In this document: positions 9,999-19,606 of the stretch, one piece after another
Position numbering within the stretch: position 1 is the stretch's first letter
Layout of the letters: each line of letters opens with the position of its first letter
NCBI GenBank assembly: GCA_016183985.1
Contig: JACPDN010000015.1
Span: forward strand, 1 to 64,000
Length of the DNA: 64,000 nucleotides
From: Pseudomonadota bacterium
Lineage (GTDB): Bacteria; Pseudomonadota; Alphaproteobacteria; Dongiales; Dongiaceae
Reading direction: 5' to 3'
Translations under genes and position numbers: made by a program
Notes under the pieces: generated by a model
Told to the model about the DNA's origin: nothing
What the model saw: only the letters and a program-made list of their open reading frames with translations
The model's database searches: none

Positions 9999-10511
9999 TT
10001 AGCTCTGCTCGGCCTTCAGCTCGCCGGGATCGATCAGTTCCTTCAATGGATAGCCGGCGAATTTCTTGGTCTCCGACATGATCACATTGGTCGTCACCGA
10101 GGCGATATTGGGATCCTGTTCGATGAGGGCATGGTGGATCTCGACATACTCGCCGACGGAGCGGCAGACGAAATGGACGATGTAGTCGAAATTCCCCGAG
10201 ATCTGGTAGCAGGCGATCGCCTGCGGGGTCTCATCGATCAGCCGCTCGAAGGCCCCCTGCTGGGCGCGGCCATGCTTGTGGAGTGTCACAAAACTCAGGA
10301 TCTCGACATGGTCGGCAACCTTGCCGAGGTCGATATCCGCCCGGTAGCCGCGGATGACCTTCTGCTTTTCCAACTGCCGGAGGCGCGTGTGGCAGGGGCT
10401 GGCGGAAAGCCCGACCTTGGCGGCAAGTTCCAGATTGCTGACCCGGCCCGCGGATTGGAGTGCGGTCAGGATTTTGACGTCCACCTTGTCGATCCGATGC
10501 GACTTGCGCAT
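9999..10511 (-). CDS. Lrp/AsnC family transcriptional regulator
   Basis: [55 protein letters not shown]. Confidence 0.92.
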   Translation of the reverse strand: MRKSHRIDKVDVKILTALQSAGRVSNLELAAKVGLSASPCHTRLRQLEKQKVIRGYRADIDLGKVADHVEILSFVTLHKHGRAQQGAFERLIDETPQAIACYQISGNFDYIVHFVCRSVGEYVEIHHALIEQDPNIASVTTNVIMSETKKFAGYPLKELIDPGELKAEQS

Positions 10512-10612
10512 GCCCTTCAGCCCTCCGCTTTGGCCCTTTCCCGTGTCTGGCCCATGGCTTATACAGCCAGACGAGCGGCAGAAGCCACCTTCCCCAACCT
10601 CTCCAGGCGCCA

Positions 10613-11128
10613 ATGGACCTCAAAGAACACATCCGCCATGTCCCGGATTTCCCGAAGCCCGGCATCCTTTTTTATGACATCTCGACCCTGCTCGCCCATG
10701 CTGGCGCCTGGCATGAGGCGCTCGACCGCCTCACGGAGACCCTGCGCGTCTATAAGCCCGACGTGCTGGTGGGGATTGAATCCCGCGGCTTCCTGGTGGC
10801 GGCGCCCTTGGCGGATCGCCTTGGCACCGGCTTCATCATGGTCAGGAAGCGCGGCAAGCTGCCCGGTGAGACCATCCGGCATGCCTATGACCTGGAATAC
10901 GGCCAGGACGTCATCGAAATTCAGGCCGAGGCGATCAAGCCGGGCCAGCGCGTGATCGTGCTGGATGATCTGCTGGCGACCGGCGGCACCATGGCGGCAG
11001 CCGTGACGCTGCTGGAAAAGGTGGGGGCCGATGTGGTGGCGATCGGCTGCCTGATCGAGCTCACCTTCCTGGGCGGCCGCAAGCGCTTCAAGATGCCGGT
11101 CCACTCCCTGCTGAGCTACGACAGCTAG
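10613..11128 (+). CDS. apt: Adenine phosphoribosyltransferase
   Basis: [27 protein letters not shown]...[14 protein letters not shown] (PRPP-binding motif). Confidence 0.95.
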   Translation: MDLKEHIRHVPDFPKPGILFYDISTLLAHAGAWHEALDRLTETLRVYKPDVLVGIESRGFLVAAPLADRLGTGFIMVRKRGKLPGETIRHAYDLEYGQDVIEIQAEAIKPGQRVIVLDDLLATGGTMAAAVTLLEKVGADVVAIGCLIELTFLGGRKRFKMPVHSLLSYDS

Positions 11129-12348
11129 AGCGCGTCGCGCCGGCGCTTGAGCCACAACGCCTCGGCCGATGGCGGCGCCAGGGCGAGTGCCGCGTCATAT
11201 GCTGCCCGTGCTTCGACCGTGCGGGCAAGACGCCGTAGCAGATCGGCACGAAGCGCGTGATAAGGCGGGAATTGCGCCAGCGTAGCGGTATCGAGGCACG
11301 CGATGTCATCGAGCGCCGCCTGCGGCCCATTGACCTCCGCCACCGCCACCGCCCGGTTGAGCCGAACGACGGCGTCGTCGCGCCAGGTCAGCAACGCATC
11401 GTAAAACACCAGTACACGCGGCCACGGCGCCGGTTCGGCCAGGCTCTTTCGCCCGCACCAGGCCCCATGGATCAGAGCCTGTATCACGCGCGGGCTCGCG
11501 GCCACCCCGCCGGCGGCGCCACCGAGATAGCGCCGACCCTCGATAATGAGCGGCCAGCTCCACAGGGCCGGATCCTGCTCGGAGAGTGGCACCATGGCGC
11601 CGTCAGCACCGATCCGCGCCGGGCGCCGCGCTTCGGCAAACCGGATGAGCGCCGCCAGCGCCAGTACATCTGGCTCGCGCGGCAGCAGATCGGCCAGGAG
11701 CCGGGTCAGATCCAGCATCTCAGCGGCAAAACCCGCATGGGGGCCGGCACCCGCCGCATCCTCATGCGCCTTGGAATAGGCGATCTCGATGGTCGAGAGC
11801 ACGGCATCGAGCCGCTCCGGCCAATATTCCGGTCGGGGAATTTCGAAAGGCACTCCGGCCTCCGCAATCTTGCGTTTGGCGCGCACCAGGCGCTGCGCCA
11901 GCGCAGTCTCGCTCAGCAGGAAGGCCCGGGCGATCTCCGAGGTAGTCAAGCCGCAGACCAGCTTCAAGGTGAGCGCCGCCCGTGCTTCAGTCGCTACTGC
12001 AGGATGGCAGCAGACGAAAATGAGGCGCAGCCGTTCATCGGGAATGAGGCGATTGTCGTCCAACAGCAAATCCTCGGCATTGGGCGCGTCGGCCGGCGGG
12101 TCGAGATCGAAACCCGTTTCGCGCCGCCGACGCCGCAGGGTATCGAGCAGACATCGCTCCGAGACACGGTAGAGCCAGGCGGCAGGATCACGCGGCAAGC
12201 CGTCACGCGGCCAAGTCTCGGCAGCACGCAGGCTGGCCTCCGCCAAAGCGTCCTCAGCGAGATCGAGATTGCGGAACCGGGCGGCGAGCGCCGCGATGAT
12301 GCGGCCGCTCGCCTCGCGGACCGTCCGGTCAAGCGATTGGCTTGGCAT
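11125..12348 (-). CDS. ECF42-type RNA polymerase sigma factor with C-terminal TPR/SnoaL-less extension
   Basis: [47 protein letters not shown] and a long C-terminal extension; next to a DGPF/YCII-like protein, the ECF42 hallmark. Confidence 0.9.
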   Translation of the reverse strand: MPSQSLDRTVREASGRIIAALAARFRNLDLAEDALAEASLRAAETWPRDGLPRDPAAWLYRVSERCLLDTLRRRRRETGFDLDPPADAPNAEDLLLDDNRLIPDERLRLIFVCCHPAVATEARAALTLKLVCGLTTSEIARAFLLSETALAQRLVRAKRKIAEAGVPFEIPRPEYWPERLDAVLSTIEIAYSKAHEDAAGAGPHAGFAAEMLDLTRLLADLLPREPDVLALAALIRFAEARRPARIGADGAMVPLSEQDPALWSWPLIIEGRRYLGGAAGGVAASPRVIQALIHGAWCGRKSLAEPAPWPRVLVFYDALLTWRDDAVVRLNRAVAVAEVNGPQAALDDIACLDTATLAQFPPYHALRADLLRRLARTVEARAAYDAALALAPPSAEALWLKRRRDAL

Positions 12349-12730
12349 CCACGGTCATGACTGGCCGGATCTCGATGGCACCATCCTTCATCAGTGGCAC
12401 CTTGCGAGCGATTTCAATGGCTGCGTCAAGATCAGGCACATCGACAAGATAGAAGCCGCCCAATTGCTCCTTGGTCTCGGCAAAGGGGCCGTCATGCACC
12501 ACCTGCTTGCCGCCATTCGTGCGGATCGTCGTTGCCGTTGCGACACCTTTGAGCCCCGCGCCACCGACATGGACCGGCTTGATCTCCTTCTGGAAGGCAA
12601 TATGCCGCTGCATCAGGCCATCCATCGCCGCCATATCGTTACGGTCAGCGAAATTCTGCTCATTCTCAAACACCATCAGCATATATTTCATGGACTTAGC
12701 CCCTCCTCCGGGCCATTTCGGCACGCCCAT
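12329..12730 (-). CDS. YCII-related DGPF-domain protein
   Basis: MKYMLMVFENEQNF...VVHDGPFAETKEQLGGFYLVDVPDLDAAIEIA. Likely start at MKYML. Confidence 0.92.
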   Translation of the reverse strand: MGVPKWPGGGAKSMKYMLMVFENEQNFADRNDMAAMDGLMQRHIAFQKEIKPVHVGGAGLKGVATATTIRTNGGKQVVHDGPFAETKEQLGGFYLVDVPDLDAAIEIARKVPLMKDGAIEIRPVMTVDAKPIA

Positions 12731-12802
12731 CGCATGCCCTTCGACCGGAGAGACGCATCAGGTCGGCCGATTTCGACACCGATGCCAACTTTTTTTCACG
12801 GT

Positions 12803-14044
12803 TCAGGAAAGCGGCTCTGGAGCCAAGCGCTTCGCCAACGCCAGTAGGGCGCGGTCGCGACCGTGGCGGGCGATGAGCGAAATCCCGACAGGCGCGCCAT
12901 TCACCTTGGCCACCGGCAGGGTCACCTGCGGCAGACGCGCCAGCCCCGCGATGCAAGTCAGCGTCAAGGTTCGGTCACGGAAACCCGCCGAATCCGCAGC
13001 ACTCATTGCCTTCAGTGGCGCGATATCGGCAGCGGTTGGAATGACCAAAATGCCACCCTCAGCCAGCATGTCGTCGAGGCGGCTGGTGATGAGACGGCGC
13101 GTCTCCGCCTCGCCGGTATCGGTCTTGGCAGCTGCTTCCTTCGACATGGCGAAGCGCTCGGCGATCTCCGGGCCGAAGCGCGGTTTCTCCCGCTCGATCC
13201 AGGCGCCATGTTCGGCCCAGATCTCTCGCATCTGCAGGAAGCGGAAGGTCGTGCGCCAGTTGGTGAGGCCGCCGCAATCGGCGCCGAGCGTCATATCGAC
13301 GGCGGGACCGATCGCAGCAACGATCCGGTTGCGATAGGGTGCCAAGGCAGACGCCACGGCTGCGTCGGCCAAGGCCCAGGCGTCACGCGCCAGGTAGACC
13401 TCGCTGAAAGGCGTATCCTCGCCAGCATCCGGCGGCAGCAAGGCGTCACCAACCTCGGCGAGGATATCCGCGCTGCGCGCAAACCAGCCGACCGTGTCAT
13501 GGCTGCGCGCCAGCGGCATCACGCCACGATCGTCGACCACGCCATGACTGGGGCGAATGCCATATATGCCGTTGAGTGCCGCCGGGATGCGAACCGAGCC
13601 GCCGGTATCGGTGCCAAGGGCAAAGTCGCAAGCCCCGCCTGCAACGGCCGAGGCCGAACCCGCGGAAGAGCCGCCCGGAATGCGATCGGGCGCCGCCGAA
13701 TTGCGCGGCGTACCATAGTGGAAATTCTGCCCGTTAAGACTGAAAGCGAGTTCGTCGGTGATGACTTTGCCGATGGCCCGGGCGCCAGCGCTAAGCAGCC
13801 GCTCGACGCTGACAGCATGCCGCGCCGCCGGCCGATGTGTTCGCTTCCAATCCGGATTGCCGCAGCCCGTCACTTCGCCGGCAACGTCGAAAAGATCCTT
13901 GATCGCGAAAGTCAGGCCGGTAAGTGGGCCCGGTGCCTGGGGCTCCAGGGTTAGTTCGCCGCCTGGCGCCAGGGCACCAAGCTCTTTGAGAATCTGCCAC
14001 GCATCATGTTTCGGTGCCGTCGCCAGAATTGTTCCCTGGGTCAT
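12803..14044 (-). CDS. Amidase (amidase-signature family)
   Basis: LTGLTFAIKDLFDVAG, PGGSSAGSASAVAGGACDFALGTDTGGSVRIPAALNGIYGIRPS. Confidence 0.92.
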   Translation of the reverse strand: MTQGTILATAPKHDAWQILKELGALAPGGELTLEPQAPGPLTGLTFAIKDLFDVAGEVTGCGNPDWKRTHRPAARHAVSVERLLSAGARAIGKVITDELAFSLNGQNFHYGTPRNSAAPDRIPGGSSAGSASAVAGGACDFALGTDTGGSVRIPAALNGIYGIRPSHGVVDDRGVMPLARSHDTVGWFARSADILAEVGDALLPPDAGEDTPFSEVYLARDAWALADAAVASALAPYRNRIVAAIGPAVDMTLGADCGGLTNWRTTFRFLQMREIWAEHGAWIEREKPRFGPEIAERFAMSKEAAAKTDTGEAETRRLITSRLDDMLAEGGILVIPTAADIAPLKAMSAADSAGFRDRTLTLTCIAGLARLPQVTLPVAKVNGAPVGISLIARHGRDRALLALAKRLAPEPLS

Positions 14045-14288
14045 CGTCCTCTTCCTGGGGCGCTTGGTTTAGCCGCTCATCCGGGTGCAGCCTGCGAATG
14101 ATGATGTCGCCGTTCGGTTGCACTTCGGGTGCGGCGTATTGTGGGACGGTCTTCAGCAGCAGATCAAGCGCCTGCAGCATCTTGGCGATACCTTCACCGG
14201 CCAGACGCTCGGCATCGCTCGTGGATTGAGCGGCAGCTGGCAGAACCGATAGGAGAACCAATAGCAAGGCCGCAGCGGATCGCCCCAT
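14004..14288 (-). CDS. Small secreted protein (AAQ signal peptide), unknown function
   Basis: 94 aa with signal peptide MGRSAAALLLVLLSVLPAAAQS; acidic C-terminus. Overlaps the amidase start by about 41 nt. Confidence 0.65.
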   Translation of the reverse strand: MGRSAAALLLVLLSVLPAAAQSTSDAERLAGEGIAKMLQALDLLLKTVPQYAAPEVQPNGDIIIRRLHPDERLNQAPQEEDDDPGNNSGDGTET

Positions 14289-14383
14289 GATCTCCTCCTG
14301 TCATCCTCCCCGCCGGCCTATGCCGACATTCGTCGGCTGCGGCTACGGGGAGGCTGACAGTATACGCTTTGGCAAAGCGGGCG

Positions 14384-15655
14384 TCAGCGCCGCTGCAGAT
14401 AGACGTCGAGGGCTTTGAGGAAACGGTCGATCTCGGCCGGGGTGTTGTAATGGGTGGGACCGACGCGCACGACCCCGCCCTTGTCGATGAGGCCAAGGCG
14501 GGTCACCGGTTCGACACCGTAATTATGCCCGTCCCAGACATAGATGCCCTGATCCGCCATGAATTTCGCGACCTCGGTCGGATCGGTCCCATCCATGGCG
14601 AAGGACACGGTCGGCACGCGGCGGGCGAAGGATTTGCGGTCGGTAATGCCCATAATGCGGACATTTTTCACCTGCTCCAGGCCATTGATCAGGCGCTCGG
14701 CGAGGCCGTGATCGTGGCGCAGCATCGCCTCCGTACCGGCAACAATGCGCTGGCGGCGCGTCAGTTTGGGATCCGAGGCGCCGCCGTAATTCTGTCCGAG
14801 CCAGGCGTAGTATTCGATGGCCCCCATGATGCCGGCGAGTTCTTCGCGATTGGTTGTGCCGGTCACAAATTTCGACGGCAATTCATCTGTCGCCGCGCGG
14901 ACTTTGTATGCCGCGAGCTTATCGAGCAGCTCACGCTTGCCCCAAAGCAAGCCGTAATGCGGTCCATAGAATTTGTAGGCAGAGCAGACCAGGAAGTCGC
15001 AGCCGATATCCTGGACATCGATCACACCATGCGGCGCGAACTGGACCGCGTCGACATAGACCAGCGCCTTGCCATTGCTGGCTGCCTTCGCCGCTGCGGC
15101 GATCGCCTTCACATTGTTGATCGTGCCCGTGACGTTGCTGGCATAACCGACAGCAACGAGGCGCGTCTTCTCCGTGACGATCTTGCCGACCTGGGCGAGA
15201 TCGAACTCGAAGGTCTCCGGGCTGAAGTCCAGCCACTTCAAGGTGAGCCCGCGTTCCTCCGCCATGACCACCCAGGGTGTCACGTTGCCGTCATGGTCCA
15301 TGCGCGAAACAACGATCTCGTCGCCCGGCTTGAACTCGCGGCCAAGCACGCGCGACATCATGAAGGTCAGCGTCGTCATGTTCTGGCCGAAGACGATTTC
15401 CTCGACGCTCGCCGCGTTGACGAAATCCTTTGCCGCCTCATGGGCGTCGTCCACCAGCTTGCCAGCCAGGATCGAGGTTTCGAACTGACCGCCGAGATTG
15501 GCGTTCACCTCGGTCATCGCCCAGACCATGCGGTCGATGGATTGTTTGGCCATCTGCGTCCCGGCCGGATTGTCGAAGAAGACAGCGGCTTCGCCGTTCT
15601 GAACCCGCTTCAAGCCCGGAAACTGGGCGCGAATGGCGGCAACATCGTAGGTCAT
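14384..15655 (-). CDS. Cysteine desulfurase-like class V aminotransferase
   Basis: VFFDNPAGTQM, VDAVQFAPHGVIDVQDIGCDFLVCSAYKFYGPHYGLLWGKRE. Confidence 0.9.
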   Translation of the reverse strand: MTYDVAAIRAQFPGLKRVQNGEAAVFFDNPAGTQMAKQSIDRMVWAMTEVNANLGGQFETSILAGKLVDDAHEAAKDFVNAASVEEIVFGQNMTTLTFMMSRVLGREFKPGDEIVVSRMDHDGNVTPWVVMAEERGLTLKWLDFSPETFEFDLAQVGKIVTEKTRLVAVGYASNVTGTINNVKAIAAAAKAASNGKALVYVDAVQFAPHGVIDVQDIGCDFLVCSAYKFYGPHYGLLWGKRELLDKLAAYKVRAATDELPSKFVTGTTNREELAGIMGAIEYYAWLGQNYGGASDPKLTRRQRIVAGTEAMLRHDHGLAERLINGLEQVKNVRIMGITDRKSFARRVPTVSFAMDGTDPTEVAKFMADQGIYVWDGHNYGVEPVTRLGLIDKGGVVRVGPTHYNTPAEIDRFLKALDVYLQRR

Positions 15656-15682
15656 GAGGTGCTACTCCTGGAGGATCGGGAA

Positions 15683-16651
15683 TTACCGGCTGCGCTGATG
15701 GCGCGCCTCGAAGATGAAACCGAGGAAATTCATTAGCAATTGTGCGGCAAGAAAACCAGTGACGCCGGTGGGATCGTAGGGCGGCGCTACTTCAACGAGA
15801 TCCATACCGACGACATCGCCCTGCTTGGTAAGACCCTGCAGGATCTCCAGCACCTCGTAATAGAGGAAGCCGCCATGGCTGGGCGTACCCGTGCCGGGGG
15901 CGATCGAGGGATCGAAACCGTCGATATCGATTGTGACGTAATAGCGTGCGCCCTTCGGGATGAGGTCGAGCACGCCTTGAGTGCCCAATTTGCGCACATG
16001 GCGCACGGAGAGGATCTTGGAACCGAAATTCCGCGCCGCGTCATAGTCCGAGCGGTTCGATGAGGAGACGTTGCGAATGCCAAGCTGCGTCATGCCGGTG
16101 ACGTGGCCGGTCTCAGACGCGCGGCGCAGCGGATTGCCATGGCCGTAACGCACACCATGCCGCTCATCGACGAAATCGAGATGCGCATCGAAATGTACGA
16201 TATGAACGGGCTCCTGGCCGGCGAAGGCTTCGATCACCGGCGCATGCACGGCATGATCACCACCAAGGATCAACGGCATGGCGCCGCTTTTCAGGATCTT
16301 GCGCACGGCGAAGCGCGTGTTCTCGTGGCTCTTCACCGTATCGGTATGGACGATATCGGCGTCGCCCATGTCGACGATCCTGACCTTGTCGGTCGGCAAA
16401 TAGACGACATCGTCCTCGAAATCATAGGCGCCACCATGGCCAAAGGAGAACAGGGTCGAAGCCTCGCGGATGGCACGCGGGCCGAAACGGGCGCCGGAGC
16501 GGTATTGGGTGCCCATGTCGTAGGGCACGCCGAGCACCGCCACATCGGCATCGATATTGTCCCAATCGGTGCAGATCGGCTGCTTGGCGAAGGTGCAATG
16601 CCCGACGAAGGGCAGGTTGAGACGACCGGTTTCGTAAGCATTCTTGCTCAT
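15683..16651 (-). CDS. speB: Agmatinase / ureohydrolase
   Basis: VPYDMGTQYRSGARFGPRAIREAS, LGGDHAVHAPV, HFDAHLDFVDERHG, TIDIDGFDPSIAPGTGTPSHGG. Substrate not determinable. Confidence 0.85.
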   Translation of the reverse strand: MSKNAYETGRLNLPFVGHCTFAKQPICTDWDNIDADVAVLGVPYDMGTQYRSGARFGPRAIREASTLFSFGHGGAYDFEDDVVYLPTDKVRIVDMGDADIVHTDTVKSHENTRFAVRKILKSGAMPLILGGDHAVHAPVIEAFAGQEPVHIVHFDAHLDFVDERHGVRYGHGNPLRRASETGHVTGMTQLGIRNVSSSNRSDYDAARNFGSKILSVRHVRKLGTQGVLDLIPKGARYYVTIDIDGFDPSIAPGTGTPSHGGFLYYEVLEILQGLTKQGDVVGMDLVEVAPPYDPTGVTGFLAAQLLMNFLGFIFEARHQRSR

Positions 16652-16768
16652 GGCATGACTCCCCAATGGCTAAATGTCCGCTGCTGGCTTGGGCCGGAAA
16701 ATGCCATGGCTTTACATTCCCGATAAAGCAAAGATAATTGGCGATATATCGATTTTTCCGATGTAACC

Positions 16769-17692
16769 ATGCGCCAGCTCAACGACATCGATTTGAAACT
16801 CCTGCGCGTCTTCACGACGATCGTGGAAAGCGGCGGCCTGGCGCCAGCGCAGCTGGCCCTGAATGTCAGCCAATCCACGCTTTCCACGCAGCTTGCTGAA
16901 CTGGAGAAGCGCTTAGGCCTCCGTTTGTGCCGCCGCGGCCGAGCGGGCTTCGCGCTGACCGCCGCCGGAGAGAAGCTTCATGCCGCGAGCGGTGAACTCT
17001 TCTCGGCCGTCGAGCGCTTTCAGAAAGTGGCGGCTGACGTCTCCGGTGAGATGAAAGGGATACTTCGCATCGGCACGGTCGATGCCATGTTGAGCAATCC
17101 GGATTTCGATCTGCCAACCGTTCTCGGCGCCTTTGCGGCGCGGGCACCCTCAGTGGTGCTGGAACTTTCGATCGATTCTCCCGACGCCATGGCCCGCGCC
17201 ATCGGCGATGGCACCCGCGATATCGCCATCGGTCCGTTCGTAAAACCGCCACGGCAGCCAAGTTCGGACATCGCCTATCTGCCGCTCTACCGCGAAAGGC
17301 AGGCCATGTTCTGTGCTGAAGGTCATCCTCTCTTCGGCAGGCGCAAGATAAACCTCGCCGACATTCGCGAACATGCCTTTGTGGCACGCCGCTATCTGCA
17401 TTTGTTCGATCTCGAGATCGTCGGCCATCTCAAGGCAGGGGCCGTGGTGGAGCAGATGGAAGCGCAGGCGGCGCTGATCCTGTCCGGTCGCTTCATCGGC
17501 TTTCTGCCAATCCACTATGCCCAGATGATCGCGCGCGAGCGGCCTTTGCAGAAATTGGCCTTAGGCCCGGCCGGCGAATATGAATCGCCCTTCTTCCTGC
17601 TGCACAAACGGCATGCCGAGGATAATGTGGTGCTGCGGAGTTTCCTCAACCGCATCCACGAGGGCAGGAAGGCAGGCGGACATGGACGGTAA
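16769..17692 (+). CDS. LysR-family transcriptional regulator
   Basis: LNDIDLKLLRVFTTIVESGGLAPAQLALNVSQSTLSTQLAELEKRLGLRLCRRGRAGFALT. Confidence 0.93.
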   Translation: MRQLNDIDLKLLRVFTTIVESGGLAPAQLALNVSQSTLSTQLAELEKRLGLRLCRRGRAGFALTAAGEKLHAASGELFSAVERFQKVAADVSGEMKGILRIGTVDAMLSNPDFDLPTVLGAFAARAPSVVLELSIDSPDAMARAIGDGTRDIAIGPFVKPPRQPSSDIAYLPLYRERQAMFCAEGHPLFGRRKINLADIREHAFVARRYLHLFDLEIVGHLKAGAVVEQMEAQAALILSGRFIGFLPIHYAQMIARERPLQKLALGPAGEYESPFFLLHKRHAEDNVVLRSFLNRIHEGRKAGGHGR

Positions 17693-18440
17693 CGATCTAG
17701 CACATGGCTTGTGGCCGTTCTTCCGCGAGCATCTGGCCGCGGCCACCTTCACCGACCTCACCCACGCTTTCTTCCCGGGCCAGCCGAAATTTCCCGACTT
17801 TCCCGATGAAGAACGCGGCTTGCTGCAGGATTATGCACAGGGCCATAACTGTCAGGTGCATCACTATGCCCATGTCGGACAATGGGGCACCCATGTCGAT
17901 CCGCCAGTCCACTATATTGAAGGCGGCCGTACCCTCGACAACATCCCAGTGCGGGAGATGCTGCTGCCACTCGTCATTCTCGACATCAGCGAGATGGTGG
18001 CGGTGGATCCGGATGCAACACCGCGCCTTGATGACATTGCTACATGGGAAAGCCGCTATGGCCGCATTCCCGCCGGCAGCTTCGTCGCCTTGCGCACCGA
18101 TTGGCATCGGCGCTGGCCCGATGCGGACCGAATGACCAACCGCGGCGCCGATGGCCTCAGCCATTGCCCCGGCTGGTCACCCGCGGTTCTCGCCTGCCTG
18201 GCCGAGGAGCGACAAGCCGCCGCCATCGGTCATGAAACGCTCGATACCGATCCGGGGCTTTCCGTCTCCGTCGGCGACGATGGGCTGGAACGCTATTGGC
18301 TGTCGCGCGATCGCTGGCAGATTGAGATGATGGCGAACCTGGATCAGGTGCCCGTGGCCGGTGCACTCATCCTGGCAAGCTGGCCGAAGCCGAAAGCAGG
18401 TTCGGGTTTTCCTGCCCGCGTCATCGCCATCCATCGCTGA
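17682..18440 (+). CDS. Cyclase family protein (kynurenine formamidase-like fold)
   Basis: FTDLTHAFFPGQPKFPD, HYAHVGQWGTHVDPPVHYIEGGRTLDNIPV. Overlaps the LysR 3' end by 11 nt. Confidence 0.85.
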   Translation: MDGNDLAHGLWPFFREHLAAATFTDLTHAFFPGQPKFPDFPDEERGLLQDYAQGHNCQVHHYAHVGQWGTHVDPPVHYIEGGRTLDNIPVREMLLPLVILDISEMVAVDPDATPRLDDIATWESRYGRIPAGSFVALRTDWHRRWPDADRMTNRGADGLSHCPGWSPAVLACLAEERQAAAIGHETLDTDPGLSVSVGDDGLERYWLSRDRWQIEMMANLDQVPVAGALILASWPKPKAGSGFPARVIAIHR

Positions 18441-18490
18441 ATTTGCCAAGCGGTACCGGCAGGATTAGAAATCACGCAGCATAAGCCTGA

Positions 18491-19606
18491 GTGACATCCA
18501 TGAACGCAGACAGCCCCGCCGCCATCGCTTCGCAAATCCGTGCTGCGCAGATTCTGCTTCCCTGCACCGATCTTGCAGCCGAGCTTGCTTTTTTTACCGG
18601 CCGCTTGGGCTTCAAGGTCAACCTCATCATGCCGGCGGATTCACCAGCACTCGCCGTCATTTCCGGTCATGGACTGACACTGCGGCTGGAGCGGCGCAAG
18701 GATGCCGGCAATCAGACGCCGTTGCAGCTGCGCTTGCTGTGCGATCTTGCCGCCCTGCCCGCGGGTACGCCGGAAGAACTGACGGCACCCAGCGGCACCC
18801 GGCTGCAATTGGTCGACGTGCAACCGCCACTGATCGTGCCGGAAGGCACACAGGAATTCGTCCTGTCGAAGGGGGGTGCCGATGCCTGGGGCGTCGGTCG
18901 CGCCGGCATGCAATACCGCGACCTTATCCCAAGCCGCCTCGGCGGGCGGTTCATCGCCTCGCATATCCGCATTCCTGTCGGCGGGCCGGTCCCCGACTAT
19001 GTGCATTTTCACAGGATCCGTTTTCAGATGATCTTCTGCAAAACCGGTTGGGCAAAGCTGGTCTATGAGGATCAAGGTGAGCCGTTCCTGCTGGAAGCCG
19101 GTGATTGCGTGCTGCAGCCGCCGGAAATCCGCCACCGCGTGCTCGAAGCCTCGGACGGGCTGGAGGTGATCGAGATCGGTTGCCCTGCCGTCCATGAGAC
19201 CTTCGCCGACAACAATATGGAGCTGCCCACCGGCCGCGTGATCCCGGGACGCTATTACGGCGATCAGCGCTTCGTCCGGCATATCGCGGCAAAAGCGAGC
19301 TGGATGCCCTGGCATCTGCCGGGCTTTGAGGCGCGTGATCTTGGCATCTCCACGGCGACGGACGGCCTTGCCGGTGTGCGCGTCGTGCGCGCGGCCGCAG
19401 CTACACATACCGAGGCCGCGCCGCATGGTGGCGAGTTCTTGTTCTATTTCATCCTGAAGGGCGAGTTGGGCTTTGCCGGTGGCGCGCTTGGAACCTATGC
19501 GCTTCGCGTCGGCGACAGCGTCGTGATCCCCAATGATGCCGCCTATGTGCTGGATGCGTCAGCAGGTACCGAATTCCTGGAAGTGCGACTGCCTGACCTT
19601 GGCTAG
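18491..19606 (+). CDS. VOC (glyoxalase-like) N-domain fused to a bicupin-like C-region
   Basis: N-term ILLPCTDLAAELAFFTGRLGFKVNLIMPADSPALAVISGHGLTLRLE; then two cupin-like segments (DYVHFHRIRFQMIFCKTGWAKLVYEDQGEPFLLEAGDCVLQPPEIRHRVLEASDGLEVIEI and HGGEFLFYFILKGELGFAGGALGTYALRVGDSVVIPNDAAYVLD). Confidence 0.8.
   Translation: MTSMNADSPAAIASQIRAAQILLPCTDLAAELAFFTGRLGFKVNLIMPADSPALAVISGHGLTLRLERRKDAGNQTPLQLRLLCDLAALPAGTPEELTAPSGTRLQLVDVQPPLIVPEGTQEFVLSKGGADAWGVGRAGMQYRDLIPSRLGGRFIASHIRIPVGGPVPDYVHFHRIRFQMIFCKTGWAKLVYEDQGEPFLLEAGDCVLQPPEIRHRVLEASDGLEVIEIGCPAVHETFADNNMELPTGRVIPGRYYGDQRFVRHIAAKASWMPWHLPGFEARDLGISTATDGLAGVRVVRAAAATHTEAAPHGGEFLFYFILKGELGFAGGALGTYALRVGDSVVIPNDAAYVLDASAGTEFLEVRLPDLG

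Noticed and set aside
11125-12730. ECF sigma factor/DGPF pair as a novel system
   Set aside because: It is the described ECF42-DGPF arrangement.
14369-15736. 455-aa + strand ORF
   Set aside because: Exact antisense shadow of the class V aminotransferase gene.
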